Source of the DNA: JAZKAD01 sp040389305
GTDB taxonomy: Bacteria; Pseudomonadota; Alphaproteobacteria; Rickettsiales; Rickettsiaceae
Direction: 5' to 3'
DNA: 41,363 bases
NCBI GenBank assembly: GCA_040389305.1
Contig: JAZKAD010000073.1
Coordinates: 1-41,363, forward strand
In this document: piece by piece, positions 1 to 7,628 of the stretch
Layout: every line of letters begins with the position of its first letter
Numbering within the stretch: position 1 is the first letter of the stretch
Notes under the pieces: model-generated
The model's input: only the letters and a program-made list of their open reading frames with translations
Told to the model about the DNA's origin: nothing
Database searches by the model: none
Translations under genes and position numbers: made by a program

Positions 1-349
1 CTTTATCTTGAGTGTTGCGTGGGTTGACGCCCCATCTCTTCCTAGCATTTAAAGCATTTTGTTTAGATTTATGCGCAAATCGCTCATACTCAGCTTGCAT
101 CATTACATGAGACATATTTGTTTTTGAAAAAACAAAAAAGCCTTGCAGGACTTTTTTGTAATTTTGCCATTTTTTCTGCGTTATGCGTAAGTAGTAAGCT
201 ATTTTTTCGTCATTATTTGAGATTTTTCCTTTGGTTATCCACATATACTCAAGCAGCCTTATATAGATTCCGAGTTCATCATGCGAAAGCAGTTCTGTGC
301 CTTGTAAATACTTGGTTAGAGGGTATTCTTTTTTGCCAGGTTTAGTCAT
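1..349 (-). CDS. DUF1376 (YdaU-like) protein, 5' part only
   Basis: On the minus strand an ATG at 349 opens a frame that stays open to the window edge (116 codons visible). It starts MTKPGKKEYPLTKYL and later reads MMQAEYERFAHKSKQNALNA followed by RKRWG. This matches my knowledge of the DUF1376 family: an N-terminal globular domain with LL/YIRLLEYMW and the KxxNALNARKRW segment. Members sit in prophage and plasmid replication modules. An in-frame TAA lies two codons upstream of the ATG, so the start is fixed. The frame has coherent protein composition across its whole length, unlike the plus-strand frames over the same bases. Its role is unproven, but the DnaA-box cluster about 350 bp upstream fits a replication module. 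The C-terminal part is cut off by the window. Confidence 0.8.
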   Translation of the reverse strand, partial: MTKPGKKEYPLTKYLQGTELLSHDELGIYIRLLEYMWITKGKISNNDEKIAYYLRITQKKWQNYKKVLQGFFVFSKTNMSHVMMQAEYERFAHKSKQNALNARKRWGVNPRNTQDK

Positions 350-861
350 GTCAAATTACCATTTTGGTGTTTTAGAAGAAGCATATTACATACCTTGGCA
401 AAATATAGGAAGAAAAATTGAAGGAAAAATTGCAAAAAACCTAAGAAAATTTGCGCAGATCAAAAATCTGGTCCATTTGGTTTATTACAAATTGCGTGAT
501 GCAAATGATGTCTTTATCAAAGTCTGACAATCCAGCATAAAGAAAGGTTTGTATAGGTATTTAGACCAATTACTGCAACTATCTAATAAAGCAAAATTTT
601 AGCAATAACTGCGCATTGTTGGCGGATTCACAATGTATTAAGACGACTTTCTTCTAAATCTGCCACCTGTGACAAATAATAGCAGCCAAAATGAGTTATC
701 CACATATAAACTACTACTTATCCACAAGATATTCACATGTTATTCACTGAGTTATGCACAATGATGTGGATAAGTTAGAATAGTAATTTCCCATGATGAG
801 GATTTTCTGGTGGAGACCTGCGTGAAGGATAGTTATGATTTGTCGAGAGCGGGAGAATAAA
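350..861. other. Gene-poor stretch upstream of the DUF1376 gene, with a possible coding relic
   Basis: No convincing complete gene lies here. A short minus-strand frame ending at about 447 reads GLSDFDKDIICITQFVINQ followed by MDQIFDLRKFS. It looks protein-like but lacks a clear start and may be a relic. The main content is the DnaA-box cluster at 696-773. One further perfect box, TTATCCACA at 235-243, lies inside the DUF1376 gene. Confidence 0.5.
696..773. promoter_or_regulatory. DnaA-box cluster, possible replication origin
   Basis: Perfect TTATCCACA boxes lie at 696-704 and 718-726 (plus) and at 765-773 (minus). TTATGCACA at 752-760 has one mismatch and TTATTCACT at 740-748 has two. Three plus-strand boxes are spaced 22 bp start to start (696, 718, 740), about two helical turns. 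Five boxes in 78 bp is far above chance. TTATCCACA is the established high-affinity DnaA site. The neighbouring DUF1376 gene suggests a phage- or plasmid-type origin rather than the chromosomal one. No repA, dnaA or parAB is visible in the window. Confidence 0.6.
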
Positions 862-1413
862 ATGACATCACGAGGAAAAAGCTACGATTACCAAAACGTT
901 TTAGACTTTTGGTTCTCTAGAGAAAACAAACCCAAATGGTTTGACAAAGACAAGGATTTTGACCAAATAATCACAGACAAATTTCTTGATTTGTACGAAG
1001 CTGCGGCAGTAGGCGCTTTGGACGCCTGGAAAGAATCAGCATTTGGAGTTTTAGCTCTAATCATTATCCTTGATCAATTCCCAAGAAATATGTTTAGAAA
1101 TGATGCCAAGAGTTTTGCAAGTGACACTCTGGCACTATCTCTTACAAAAGAGGCAATTGCTAGAAATATGGATAAAGCACTAAATACTGAGCAAAAGCAA
1201 TTTTTGTGCATGCCGCTTATGCATAGCGAAGATCTCGAAGACCAGCACCTCAGCGTAGAAATATTCGCAGGTACCAATGCAAGTACTTATGCCACAATGC
1301 ATATGGAGATCATAGCAAGATTCGGACGATTCCCACATCGGAATAATGTCTTGGGTAGAAAGTCTACTGAAGAGGAAATTCGTTTTTTAACGACACCTAA
1401 TTCTTCGTTTTAG
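862..1413 (+). CDS. DUF924 family protein
   Basis: The 183-residue product begins MTSRGKSYDYQNVLDFWFS and carries the DUF924 hallmarks: VLDFWF near the N-terminus, LIIILDQFPRNMFR, FLCMPLMHSEDLEDQ, and a C-terminal FGRFPHRNNVLGR. The family is all-helical, TPR-like and of unknown function. I chose the ATG at 862 over an upstream ATG at 835 because GGGAG lies 7 bp before it and the extra nine residues do not fit the family. The length is normal, about 180-200 residues. It has no obvious operon partner. Confidence 0.85.
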   Translation: MTSRGKSYDYQNVLDFWFSRENKPKWFDKDKDFDQIITDKFLDLYEAAAVGALDAWKESAFGVLALIIILDQFPRNMFRNDAKSFASDTLALSLTKEAIARNMDKALNTEQKQFLCMPLMHSEDLEDQHLSVEIFAGTNASTYATMHMEIIARFGRFPHRNNVLGRKSTEEEIRFLTTPNSSF

Positions 1414-1445
1414 CTGACAACACTGATCAACGCGATATTTTGATC

Positions 1446-1468
1446 ACAGATACAGATACAGATACAGA
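1446..1468. repeat. ACAGAT hexamer microsatellite
   Basis: ACAGAT is repeated three times and followed by ACAGA (about 3.8 copies) in the gap between the DUF924 and VirD4-like genes. It has the form of a slippage-prone repeat upstream of the VirD4-like start codon at 1536. Confidence 0.8.
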
Positions 1469-1535
1469 GTATTAGTCTGGATTCTTTTTTACGCGCAAGC
1501 TACAATCAAATGATAAACATCACAGGAGAACGGCT

Positions 1536-2756
1536 ATGAAAAATGACACATATCTCAAAGCCCAAGACGGCTTAATAGTTGGCTTAGATGACCAAGGTAA
1601 TTACTACCGCGTAGATGGATATCAACATCTTCTGCTCATCGCCCCCACTGGCGCTGGTAAAGGCGTGTCTTTTGTCCCGCCTAATCTCTTGGACACCCCA
1701 GAATCTGTGATTGTTCATGATATCAAGCTAGAGAATTATGCAATGACGAGTGGTTTTAGAGCGAGCCTTGGGCAGAAAATCTACCGTTTTGAGCCATTAA
1801 ACGAGCAAGGTACCACTCATTGCTATAATCCATTAGATTTTGTGAGCAAAGATCCAGACCAAAGGGTGGACGATATTCAAAAAATGGCGCTACTTCTTAT
1901 GCCAAATCACGATTGTCATCACGATTTATTGCATCATCAAGCTCGCGGATTATTTACAGCACTCGCTCTATGCGTTTTATCTGGTACTAGTAAAGCCAAG
2001 TCTTTCGGAGAGATTTTTAAGGTACTGATGACTAGTCCTTCGGACACGTTGTCTGATGCTATTAAAAAACCTGAAATTCATCAAACCGGCCTCATGCTCA
2101 TTAATCACTTCTTGAGCAAAGATGCAACTGAGCGCTCAAATATTATCGAAACTCTAGCTAGCCATCTTGAGATCTGGGGTAACCCTCTTGTAGACAAAGC
2201 GACATCTAAATCTGATTTTAATCCAGCTGATTTTAGGAAAGAAAAATCTACTCTTTATGTTGGTTTGCAGCCATCTGATATCAACAGACTAAAGCCCTTG
2301 ATGCAGTTTTTCTATCAGCATGTTATGCAAAGCTTGATTAAGGAACCTGTGGACACGACAAAAGAACCTCATGGCATTTTGTTTATGCTCGATGACTTTC
2401 CAAGCATAGGCAAGATGAAGGCAATGACTACTTCTATGCCATATTTGAGGGGTTATAGAGTGAGGCTATTATTGATAGCGGAGAATATAAGCAGCATCAA
2501 AGCCAGCTACTGCGAATCGGGCATGAATGCTATATTGGCAAATTCAACCTTTAAGGTATTTTTTACGGCTGGTAGCGTTGAGACAGCAAATATGGTATCA
2601 GGTTTATCTGCGGGTAATATTTCGTGGCAAGAGGTGATGAGTTTACCAAGCGACCAGCAAATTCTGTTAGCGGACCACGCTCCGCATATGATTTCAAAAA
2701 AGCTGCGTTACTATGATAGAAAGGAATTGAAAGAGAGGGTGGCGGGACAGGTTTGA
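1536..2756 (+). CDS. VirD4/TraG-like conjugative coupling ATPase, short form
   Basis: The 406-residue product resembles the type IV secretion coupling protein, the hexameric ATPase that feeds DNA or effectors to the secretion channel. Walker A is PTGAGKGVS (residues 37-45), followed by the VirD4-typical FVPPNLL and VHDIKLENY. Walker B is ILFMLDDFPSIGK (281-293), and the LLIAENISSIKASY and ANSTFKVFFTAGSVETA segments follow, as in VirD4/TraG. VirD4 proteins are usually 550-700 residues with two N-terminal membrane helices. These are absent, and the frame starts cleanly after AGGAG at 1524-1528, so this is a soluble or shortened version. No relaxase or other T4SS gene is nearby, so it may be a relic of a conjugative element. 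The family call is firm; function is uncertain. Confidence 0.85.
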   Translation: MKNDTYLKAQDGLIVGLDDQGNYYRVDGYQHLLLIAPTGAGKGVSFVPPNLLDTPESVIVHDIKLENYAMTSGFRASLGQKIYRFEPLNEQGTTHCYNPLDFVSKDPDQRVDDIQKMALLLMPNHDCHHDLLHHQARGLFTALALCVLSGTSKAKSFGEIFKVLMTSPSDTLSDAIKKPEIHQTGLMLINHFLSKDATERSNIIETLASHLEIWGNPLVDKATSKSDFNPADFRKEKSTLYVGLQPSDINRLKPLMQFFYQHVMQSLIKEPVDTTKEPHGILFMLDDFPSIGKMKAMTTSMPYLRGYRVRLLLIAENISSIKASYCESGMNAILANSTFKVFFTAGSVETANMVSGLSAGNISWQEVMSLPSDQQILLADHAPHMISKKLRYYDRKELKERVAGQV

Positions 2757-2769
2757 GACTACCACATCC

Positions 2770-3237
2770 TCAGCCTGTCACCAAACTTTGTTCCTTATGT
2801 GATGATAAGATAATTTGAGTCATTGTCTTAGTGACCCCAATTTGTGTTTTTAAAAAGTCTGTTATTAGCATTTCTAGAGCTTTTGTATCAGCGCACCTGA
2901 TTTTTAAAATATAAGAATATTCTCCTGTTACATGATGAATCTCAAGGATGTTTTTATGCGCATGTGCACTTGCAAGAAAATTGATATTATTCTCTTTGCC
3001 TTCAAGCGAGCACAAAATAAAGGCACCAAGTGCCATATCCATGAAACTACTATCAACTAGCGCTACTATCTTTTTGATTGAGCCTTCGTTTTTCAGCCTT
3101 CTAATACGTTCATTTGTGGCTGATGACGAAAGTCCTACTAATTCTCCAATTTGGGCGCTTGTAAGACTTGCATCATTCATTAGTATTTCAGCGATGTTGC
3201 GGTCTATTTGATCAAACCCGGTATCTTGTATTGACAT
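2770..3237 (-). CDS. Lrp/AsnC family transcriptional regulator
   Basis: The 155-residue product has an N-terminal winged helix (FDQIDRNIAEILMNDASLTS, then AQIGELVGLSSSATNERIRR) and a C-terminal RAM-type ligand-binding domain (ILEIHHVTGEYSYILKIRC). Length and order are standard for Lrp/AsnC. It is divergent from a LysE-type exporter with only 57 bp between start codons. This is the classic arrangement in which the regulator senses an amino acid and controls the exporter. The ligand cannot be read from sequence. It converges on the VirD4-like gene with a 13-bp gap. Confidence 0.9.
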   Translation of the reverse strand: MSIQDTGFDQIDRNIAEILMNDASLTSAQIGELVGLSSSATNERIRRLKNEGSIKKIVALVDSSFMDMALGAFILCSLEGKENNINFLASAHAHKNILEIHHVTGEYSYILKIRCADTKALEMLITDFLKTQIGVTKTMTQIILSSHKEQSLVTG

Positions 3238-3294
3238 TTATGTATATTCCAATATAATATCCTATATTAATTATAGTATACAGGATAGAAAGTC
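3238..3294. promoter_or_regulatory. Divergent lrp/lysE control region
   Basis: This 57-bp very AT-rich interval separates divergent starts. It holds an inverted repeat AATATA(N6)TATATT at 3251-3268 and a wider pair TATCC (3258-3262) and GGATA (3283-3287). Either could be the Lrp-type operator, and the promoters must overlap here. GGATAGAAAG ahead of the LysE ATG serves as its ribosome binding site. Confidence 0.5.
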
Positions 3295-3921
3295 ATGTCA
3301 ATTATATTCTATTTTATAAAAACCTGGATGATAGGAATTGCTATCGCTGCTCCGGTAGGACCAATTGGAATGCTATGTATTCGCAAAACACTAGAATTTG
3401 GCTTAAAAGGCGCGATTTTAGTTGGACTTGGCGCCGCTCTCGCCGACAGTTGTTATGGCCTCATTGCCGCGTTAGGATTATCAGCTATTTCTCATTTTTT
3501 GCTTGCAAAAGCCACCCCAATTAAAATTGTTGGTGGAATATTTTTACTATATTTGGCGTACAAGGAAATAAAACACACAAGTACATCAGTAGTAACACTT
3601 GCTACAAACAAAACCAGTACAAAGCTGATCCTCGAAATATTTTTTCTAACACTAACAAATCCTATGACGATCCTCAGCTTTATTGGCATCTTTGCATCAA
3701 TAAGCGAGGGGCCTACGACTTCTATTCAATCTTTAATCATGGTACTCGGGATTTTTGCCGGCAGTATGAGTTGGTGGCTTATCCTTGGAAGCGCTATTAC
3801 CAGAATTAAACATAAACTACCTGAAATATGGCTCAGTCGTATCAAGTATTTATCTGCATTTATCTTAGCTGCATTTGGTATTTTTGCTGTTATGAGCGGG
3901 GTATGGACATATGGTAAATAA
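3295..3921 (+). CDS. LysE/RhtB family amino-acid exporter
   Basis: The 208-residue inner-membrane protein has about six hydrophobic segments. The N-terminal signature IAIAAPVGPIGMLCIRKTLE is followed by GAILVGLGAALADSCYGLIA, typical of the LysE/RhtB translocator family, and the middle has FFLTLTNPMTILSFIGIFA. Family members export amino acids or related metabolites by proton exchange. The divergent Lrp-type regulator next door supports amino-acid-responsive export. The specific substrate cannot be assigned. Confidence 0.9.
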   Translation: MSIIFYFIKTWMIGIAIAAPVGPIGMLCIRKTLEFGLKGAILVGLGAALADSCYGLIAALGLSAISHFLLAKATPIKIVGGIFLLYLAYKEIKHTSTSVVTLATNKTSTKLILEIFFLTLTNPMTILSFIGIFASISEGPTTSIQSLIMVLGIFAGSMSWWLILGSAITRIKHKLPEIWLSRIKYLSAFILAAFGIFAVMSGVWTYGK

Positions 3922-3963
3922 TGCATGAGCGCCCCCTGAATTCTACCCTCTGTGAATCATATC

Positions 3964-3995
3964 TTGACTATTTAGTATATAAGTATATAATATAC
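3964..3995 (+). promoter_or_regulatory. Promoter and MarR-type operator for the SRPBCC-marR-EVE operon
   Basis: TTGACT (3964-3969), a 16-bp spacer and TATAAT (3986-3991) form a good sigma-70 promoter. A 21-bp dyad with arms GTATAT (3975-3980) and ATATAC (3990-3995) covers the spacer and -10. That is where the MarR protein encoded in the same operon would be expected to bind for autorepression. The operator assignment is inference. Confidence 0.6.
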
Positions 3996-4016
3996 CTCAA
4001 TACAAAAGAGGCAAAT

Positions 4017-4442
4017 ATGTGGACAAGAATCTATAGTAAAACATTCCAGGACATCAAAAGCGCAGATATCTGGCGTATTTGGACCGATGTAAACAACTGG
4101 CCAACATGGCATGGGGATTTAGATTATTGCAAACTTGATGGCGAGTTTGTGGTTGGTAATTATTTTATGCTAAAACCCAAAGGCATGAGCGCCGTCAAAA
4201 TTACGCTCACCGAAATCATCGAAGGCCACTCCTTTACCGACTGCACTTCATTTTTTGGAGCTAAGATGTATGATACGCATTCTATGGAAGAAACGAATGA
4301 TGGCCTAAAACTCACCAATAAGCTCATTGTCACAGGCCCGCTTTCATGGTTATGGATCCGCCTTGTAGCTCAGAACGTAGCAGATAGCATAGCGGATGAA
4401 ACGGAAAGCCTAGTAAAGCTCGTAAGGAGCACTAATGTCTGA
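4017..4442 (+). CDS. SRPBCC (polyketide cyclase/START-like) family protein
   Basis: The product is 141 residues from the ATG at 4017 (MWTRIYSKTFQDIKSADIWR). GAGG lies about 7 bp upstream, and the reading frame before it is non-family sequence that crosses the promoter. The pattern AxDIWRIWTDVNNWPTWHGD followed by KPKGMSAVKITLTEI is typical of the SRPBCC/Polyketide_cyc2 ligand-binding fold. Such proteins bind small hydrophobic molecules. It overlaps the following marR gene by 8 bp, so the two are coupled; MarR plus SRPBCC suggests a pair responding to one small molecule. The ligand is unknown. Confidence 0.8.
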   Translation: MWTRIYSKTFQDIKSADIWRIWTDVNNWPTWHGDLDYCKLDGEFVVGNYFMLKPKGMSAVKITLTEIIEGHSFTDCTSFFGAKMYDTHSMEETNDGLKLTNKLIVTGPLSWLWIRLVAQNVADSIADETESLVKLVRSTNV

Positions 4443-4896
4443 TTTACCCTTTGGTTTTGACCGACCCGAAGACAGCCCAGGATTCTTGCTATGGCAGACA
4501 ACTATGGTTTGGCAACGTCAAATCAGAAGCGCTCTAGAGCCTTATGATATATCCCATGCCCAGTTTGTGATTATGGCGACGCTCATGTGGCTTGAGTCTA
4601 ATCGCAGTAGCATTACTCAAATTTCAATCGTAAACTTAACAAAGCTCGATAAGATGACCGTATCTAAGTCACTTAAAAAGCTTGTGATGCTTGGATATGC
4701 CAGCCGCAGCGAGCATGAAACAGATACACGTGCCAAAAGCACGTCCCTTACAGAACAAGGCAAAGAAATGGTACGCATATTAGTACCAATTGTTGAAGGG
4801 ATTGATGCGAGATTTTTTGGCAAGGCATCTTGCGAAGAGCAAAAAAGCCTGGTGAATATTTTAGCGAAATTAACCGCGAGTACCACAGATGAATAA
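4435..4896 (+). CDS. MarR family transcriptional regulator
   Basis: The 153-residue winged-helix protein starts inside the end of the SRPBCC gene. Recognisable MarR elements are SPGFLLWQTTMVWQRQIRSA (dimerisation helix), HAQFVIMATLMWLES, the recognition helix around KLDKMTVSKSLKKLVMLGYA, and the wing RSEHETDTRAKSTSLTEQG. MarR proteins usually repress their own operon and release DNA on binding phenolics or drugs. The dyad over the upstream promoter (3975-3995) is the likely operator. It overlaps the next gene by 8 bp. Confidence 0.9.
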   Translation: MSDLPFGFDRPEDSPGFLLWQTTMVWQRQIRSALEPYDISHAQFVIMATLMWLESNRSSITQISIVNLTKLDKMTVSKSLKKLVMLGYASRSEHETDTRAKSTSLTEQGKEMVRILVPIVEGIDARFFGKASCEEQKSLVNILAKLTASTTDE

Positions 4897-5332
4897 TCTT
4901 ACAAAATTCTGGATTGGCGTTGCTTGCAAAGAACATGTAGAAAATGGCATAAAGCTTGGTATCTGCCAATTCTGCCACGGAAAATCTGCGCCTGCTAAAC
5001 GGTTATCTCGTGGGGATTTTGTGATTTATTACTCATCCAAGGTAACCATGGAAGCGCCTGAGCTTTATCAAAAATTTACTGCAATTGGAAAAGTGATAGA
5101 TGATACGCCTTATCAAGTAGATATGGGAGGCGGATTTCAACCATTTAGAAGGCGCATCAGTTATTTTGACGCAAAGCATATTGATATCAAACCACTTGTG
5201 CCGTTACTACCCTTTATCAAAAATAAAAATTCTTGGGGCTATGTTTTCCGCTATGGTTTTTTAGAAATTGATCAGGGATCGTTTGAGATCATTGCGAGTA
5301 ATACGCTTGGGTTTGATCCATTGCGAGTGTAG
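4889..5332 (+). CDS. EVE domain protein
   Basis: The 147-residue product starts KFWIGVACKEHVENGIKLGI and contains LSRGDFVIYYSSK, FTAIGKVIDDTPYQ, FRRRISYFDAKHIDIKPL and WGYVFRYGFLEI. This matches the UPF0310/EVE (PUA-like) fold. EVE domains bind modified bases, and related domains occur in restriction and stress systems. It is the last gene of the overlapping SRPBCC-marR-EVE operon, so it is probably under MarR control. Its exact role is not known. Confidence 0.85.
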   Translation: MNNLTKFWIGVACKEHVENGIKLGICQFCHGKSAPAKRLSRGDFVIYYSSKVTMEAPELYQKFTAIGKVIDDTPYQVDMGGGFQPFRRRISYFDAKHIDIKPLVPLLPFIKNKNSWGYVFRYGFLEIDQGSFEIIASNTLGFDPLRV

Positions 5333-5382
5333 AAAATGGTGTATTCTAATAAATAAAAGCAAAAATAATTTTTGAGGAAGAC

Positions 5383-6363
5383 GTGAGTAATCTTTATTTC
5401 GTAGCAGGTGCAAGTGGTAGCGGTAAAACAGCTATCATACCTGATTTACAGAAAATCTTAGGCGATGCTACTTCTATATACGACTTTGATGATATAGGAG
5501 TACCAGAAGGGGCTGACAAAAAATGGCGTCAGGAATCTACTGAAAAATGGTTGCAGAAATTACTAAGTGATGACAAAGACGCCTGTTTGCTCGGTCAAAT
5601 TGTTTTAGGTGAAATACTTGCTTGTCCATCTGCTCGGCAGATGGGTAAAGTCTATTTCTGTCTTTTAGACGTTAGCGATTTCGAGAGGATAGAACGTCTC
5701 AAAGAACGTAATACCTACGGCGCTGATCAAAATATGCTGAGTTGGTCTTCTTGGCTCAGGATGCACACACGAGATCCGAAGTGGATACAACATGTTCTCA
5801 AAGAAGATTGTTGGCAAAGCTTAGACTTCAGCACTTGGGACAAGCTGATAAATTGGGATAGTAAGGTGACTGTCAAAACTTTAGACACCACTATATTATC
5901 CATAAATCATGTTGCACGCTCTGTTGCTAATTGGATTAATAAAATAGCTACCGGCGATAATATAAATACGGCGCCAAACGCATACAAAATAATCGTCGAT
6001 TACGAACCTAGTCAGGCTGACAATAACGTGATACTGGAAGGTCTTATTGCTTTTGATGAACACGCGATGGGCGAACCAAGAGACAAAGAATTTTCAGTAT
6101 TTCTCAAAAATGATTCAGGGGAGATTTTCGGCGGAGTGCAAGCGCATTTTGATTCTCAGTCGGTGTATATTGAAGTACTATGGGTGGAGGAAAGACTCAG
6201 AAAACAAGGATATGGTAAAAAACTGCTAGATGCGGCAGAACAAGAAGCTCTTAAAAAGGGCTGTATCTTTTCTATGGCGGATACTTTGCCTTTTGGAACA
6301 GAGGCATTTTATTTGAAAAACGGCTACGAACGCATAGGTGAAGTCAAAAAAATACTGGTATGA
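5383..6363 (+). CDS. P-loop kinase fused to a GNAT acetyltransferase
   Basis: The 326-residue protein starts at GTG 5383, six bases after GAGGAAG. Residues 1 to about 190 form a small nucleotide-kinase-like P-loop domain: GASGSGKT (9-16), DFDDIGVPEGADKKWRQ and an LKERNTYGA lid-like segment. Residues about 200-326 form a GNAT domain with the acetyl-CoA loop VEERLRKQGYGKKLLDAAEQ and the C-terminal FGTEAFYLKNGYERIG. Two activities that often modify antibiotics or metabolites are joined in one chain. Substrates are unknown. The domain calls are firm; the joint function is inference. Confidence 0.8.
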   Translation: MSNLYFVAGASGSGKTAIIPDLQKILGDATSIYDFDDIGVPEGADKKWRQESTEKWLQKLLSDDKDACLLGQIVLGEILACPSARQMGKVYFCLLDVSDFERIERLKERNTYGADQNMLSWSSWLRMHTRDPKWIQHVLKEDCWQSLDFSTWDKLINWDSKVTVKTLDTTILSINHVARSVANWINKIATGDNINTAPNAYKIIVDYEPSQADNNVILEGLIAFDEHAMGEPRDKEFSVFLKNDSGEIFGGVQAHFDSQSVYIEVLWVEERLRKQGYGKKLLDAAEQEALKKGCIFSMADTLPFGTEAFYLKNGYERIGEVKKILV

Positions 6364-6511
6364 ACATTCAAGAATTTTTCTGAAGAAGGTATTGTGAGCT
6401 TGTGCGCGAAAAACAACTGCATAAAATAAAAAATCAGCGCCTGAATTTCGGTCGCAGGGTATTTTGTAGTCGTTATAATAAACTTATAGCGAGTCTAAAT
6501 ACAGAGTGTAA

Positions 6512-7600
6512 ATGATAACAGAAGCACAAAAACAAGAATTCTATAAAGCGCTCCTTGATAAAAATGCACAATACGAAGGCGTATTCTTTGTGGGCGTTAA
6601 AACAACCGGTGTGTTTTGTCGCCCTACATGTCCTGCCCGCAAGCCAAAATTTGAAAATTGTGAATTCTATAGAACTGCTAAAGAAGCTCTGCTTGCCTCC
6701 TTTAGGCCATGCAAGCGTTGTCGCCCATTATCGCATCCGGGTCAGGTTTCAGATTTAGTTCGCATGCTTGTAGAGGTTGTTGAAGCAGATCCATCTAGGA
6801 GATGGCGAACCAGTGATTTTGAGGAGCTATCAGTAGACGCGTCAACAGCACGTCGCAACTTCAAGAAACGTTTTGGCATGACCTTTGTAGAATATGCAAG
6901 AGCAAGGCGAATGGGCCTTGCAATGAAGCAGATTAGGGGCGGGGACTCAGTGATTGATACGCAGCTTGATGCTGGATATGAATCAAGCAGTGGTTTTAGA
7001 GACGCTTTTTCTCAGATTATGGGAGCTGCTCCTACGAATTTCAAGAAACATCGTAAAATTCTAAAAGCATCATGGCTCGATACAAAACTCGGGCCCATGA
7101 TTGCAATTAGCGATGACGAGGGGCTGTATCTTTTAGAATTTGCCGACAGACGTGGCCTAGAGCGTGAGGTTGAGGGGCTGAGGCTGAAAATGAAAGCCGC
7201 TATTATCCCAGGTAGTACTGATCCAATTAAATCAATTGCCATCGAGCTTGAAGCTTATTTCGATGGAACGCTTTCTGCCTTTAAAACGCCCATTCATCTT
7301 TCAGGTAGTTCATTTCAAAAGCTTGTCTGGGAGGAGCTGATGCGCATTCCTTATGGAGAGACGCGCTCATATAGCGCCCAAAGCGAGGCTATAGGAAAAC
7401 CAGCAGCTTACCGCGCCACCGCAAACGCTAATGGAGCGAATCAACTTGCTATCATCATTCCATGTCATCGTATTATTAATAGTAATGGCGAGCTTGGTGG
7501 GTATGGTGGTGGAATTACGCGCAAAAAATGGCTTATCGATCATGAAAAACAAGGGGCTATGAAGATAAGCGCTCTTGACGATAACGCTCAAAGCTCTTAA
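6512..7600 (+). CDS. ada: Bifunctional Ada methyltransferase and transcriptional activator
   Basis: The 362-residue product has the complete Ada domain order. The N-terminal zinc domain has ligands C36, C40, C67 and C70 (VFCRPTCPARKP, FRPCKRCRPL); C36 is the expected phosphotriester acceptor. An AraC-type helix-turn-helix follows at about 85-185, then the O6-alkylguanine methyltransferase with PCHR at 317-320, C318 being the suicide acceptor. Ada removes methyl groups from DNA and, once methylated, activates alkylation-response genes. It starts a rightward gene run. A candidate -10 TATAAT lies about 40 bp upstream, near 6473. Together with tag at 22 kb, the window has both direct and excision repair of alkylated bases. 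Confidence 0.95.
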   Translation: MITEAQKQEFYKALLDKNAQYEGVFFVGVKTTGVFCRPTCPARKPKFENCEFYRTAKEALLASFRPCKRCRPLSHPGQVSDLVRMLVEVVEADPSRRWRTSDFEELSVDASTARRNFKKRFGMTFVEYARARRMGLAMKQIRGGDSVIDTQLDAGYESSSGFRDAFSQIMGAAPTNFKKHRKILKASWLDTKLGPMIAISDDEGLYLLEFADRRGLEREVEGLRLKMKAAIIPGSTDPIKSIAIELEAYFDGTLSAFKTPIHLSGSSFQKLVWEELMRIPYGETRSYSAQSEAIGKPAAYRATANANGANQLAIIIPCHRIINSNGELGGYGGGITRKKWLIDHEKQGAMKISALDDNAQSS

Positions 7601-7628
7601 TATATCCTCAAATCATTTGGATATATTT

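Noticed and set aside
118..527. Two plus-strand open frames (118-345 and 297-527)
   Set aside because: Most of this span is covered by the minus-strand DUF1376 gene, which has clear family motifs; the plus-strand frames lack recognisable domains and good ribosome binding sites.
3921..4016. N-terminal extension of the SRPBCC protein from an ATG at 3921
   Set aside because: The extension crosses the promoter and operator and has no family similarity; the ATG at 4017 has its own ribosome binding site.
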